Source: DATDOY01 sp035293045 (GTDB taxonomy: Bacteria > Actinomycetota > Acidimicrobiia > IMCC26256 > JACPCJ01). From it: a DNA stretch of 5,814 bases. Within the stretch, counting starts at the first letter, position 1, and every line of letters starts with the position of its first letter. Shown one piece after another: positions 5,778 to 5,814 of this stretch. The notes beneath the pieces were generated by a model. The model did not search any database. It had not been told where the DNA came from and worked only from the letters and a program-made list of their open reading frames with translations. The stretch covers positions 1 to 5,814 of the forward strand of contig DATDOY010000288.1 of assembly GCA_035293045.1 (NCBI GenBank), written 5' to 3'. Position numbers and translations under genes: made by a program.

Positions 5778-5801
5778 TCGGGGAGCAGGAGGGTCGCGAC
5801 G

Positions 5802-5814
5802 ATGACCGATGAGC
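5802..5814 (+). CDS. Start of an unidentified gene (first four codons, 3' end cut by window)
   Basis: ATG at 5802 reads MTDE before the window ends. It is supported by AGGAGGG at 5787-5793, a near-perfect Shine-Dalgarno 8 nt upstream and the best in the window. The gene is divergent from the sigma operon. Nothing can be said about its product. Position alone would allow a partner of the sigma module, but that is only a guess. Confidence 0.6.

Larger units (their letters stand above)
5509..5801. other. Divergent intergenic region, 293 bp
   Basis: The largest gap in the window, between the anti-sigma gene (-) and a new gene entering at 5802 (+). Towards the left it holds the SigB-like promoter candidate and ribosome site of the sigma operon. 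Towards the right it holds a relatively AT-rich patch (5700-5746), a short palindrome CCACGTGG (5758-5765), a GTGGGG/CCCCAC hairpin (5762-5777) and a strong ribosome site. Reading frames across it lack domain features and start signals. No tRNA or clear small RNA was recognised. Confidence 0.6.

Overview
The window is GC-rich throughout and tightly packed. It has short or absent intergenic spaces, GTG/ATG starts and several candidate leaderless or coupled starts. Together with an anti-sigma/sigma gene pair arranged like mycobacterial usfX-sigF, this points to a high-GC Gram-positive bacterium (Actinomycetota). A deep-branching group such as Acidimicrobiia is possible, but the sequence alone does not prove it. 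No mobile element, CRISPR array, rRNA or tRNA was seen.

Left part (1-1075): the 3' end of a calcineurin-like metallophosphoesterase gene (+) converges on a HAD-superfamily hydrolase gene (-). A perfect 7-bp inverted repeat lies across the first stop codon, in the 25-bp gap. The HAD gene is divergent from a membrane-anchored sulfite-oxidase-family molybdopterin oxidoreductase (+, 1105-2670). Only 29 bp separate the two starts. In that gap each start codon has a TANNNT hexamer exactly 6 nt upstream, as in leaderless actinobacterial promoters.

Right part (2653-5508, all on -): a three-gene stress-type sigma-factor operon, read right to left. It encodes a small RsbW/UsfX-like anti-sigma protein whose ATP-binding motifs look degraded, a SigB/SigF-family sigma factor, and a long GAF-SpoIIE phosphatase-HATPase fusion. 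Spacing is 2 bp between the first two genes and an 8-bp ATGAGTGA overlap between the second and third, so translational coupling is likely. The fusion protein has intact phosphatase motifs and intact N, G1 and G2 boxes. One protein could therefore hold both opposing activities of a partner-switching module: kinase/anti-sigma and anti-anti-sigma phosphatase. No STAS anti-anti-sigma gene is in the window. A SigB-like promoter candidate lies just upstream of the operon, which would fit autoregulation.

Right edge (5509-5814): a 293-bp divergent intergenic region with candidate promoter elements and a GTGGGG/CCCCAC hairpin. It ends in a strong Shine-Dalgarno and the first four codons of a further + strand gene.

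The window looks mostly like ordinary actinobacterial chromosome. The most interesting points are the division of labour in the sigma module, the tandem duplication of the start-codon region of the phosphatase gene, the back-to-back leaderless starts, and the internal twin-arginine motif in the molybdoenzyme.
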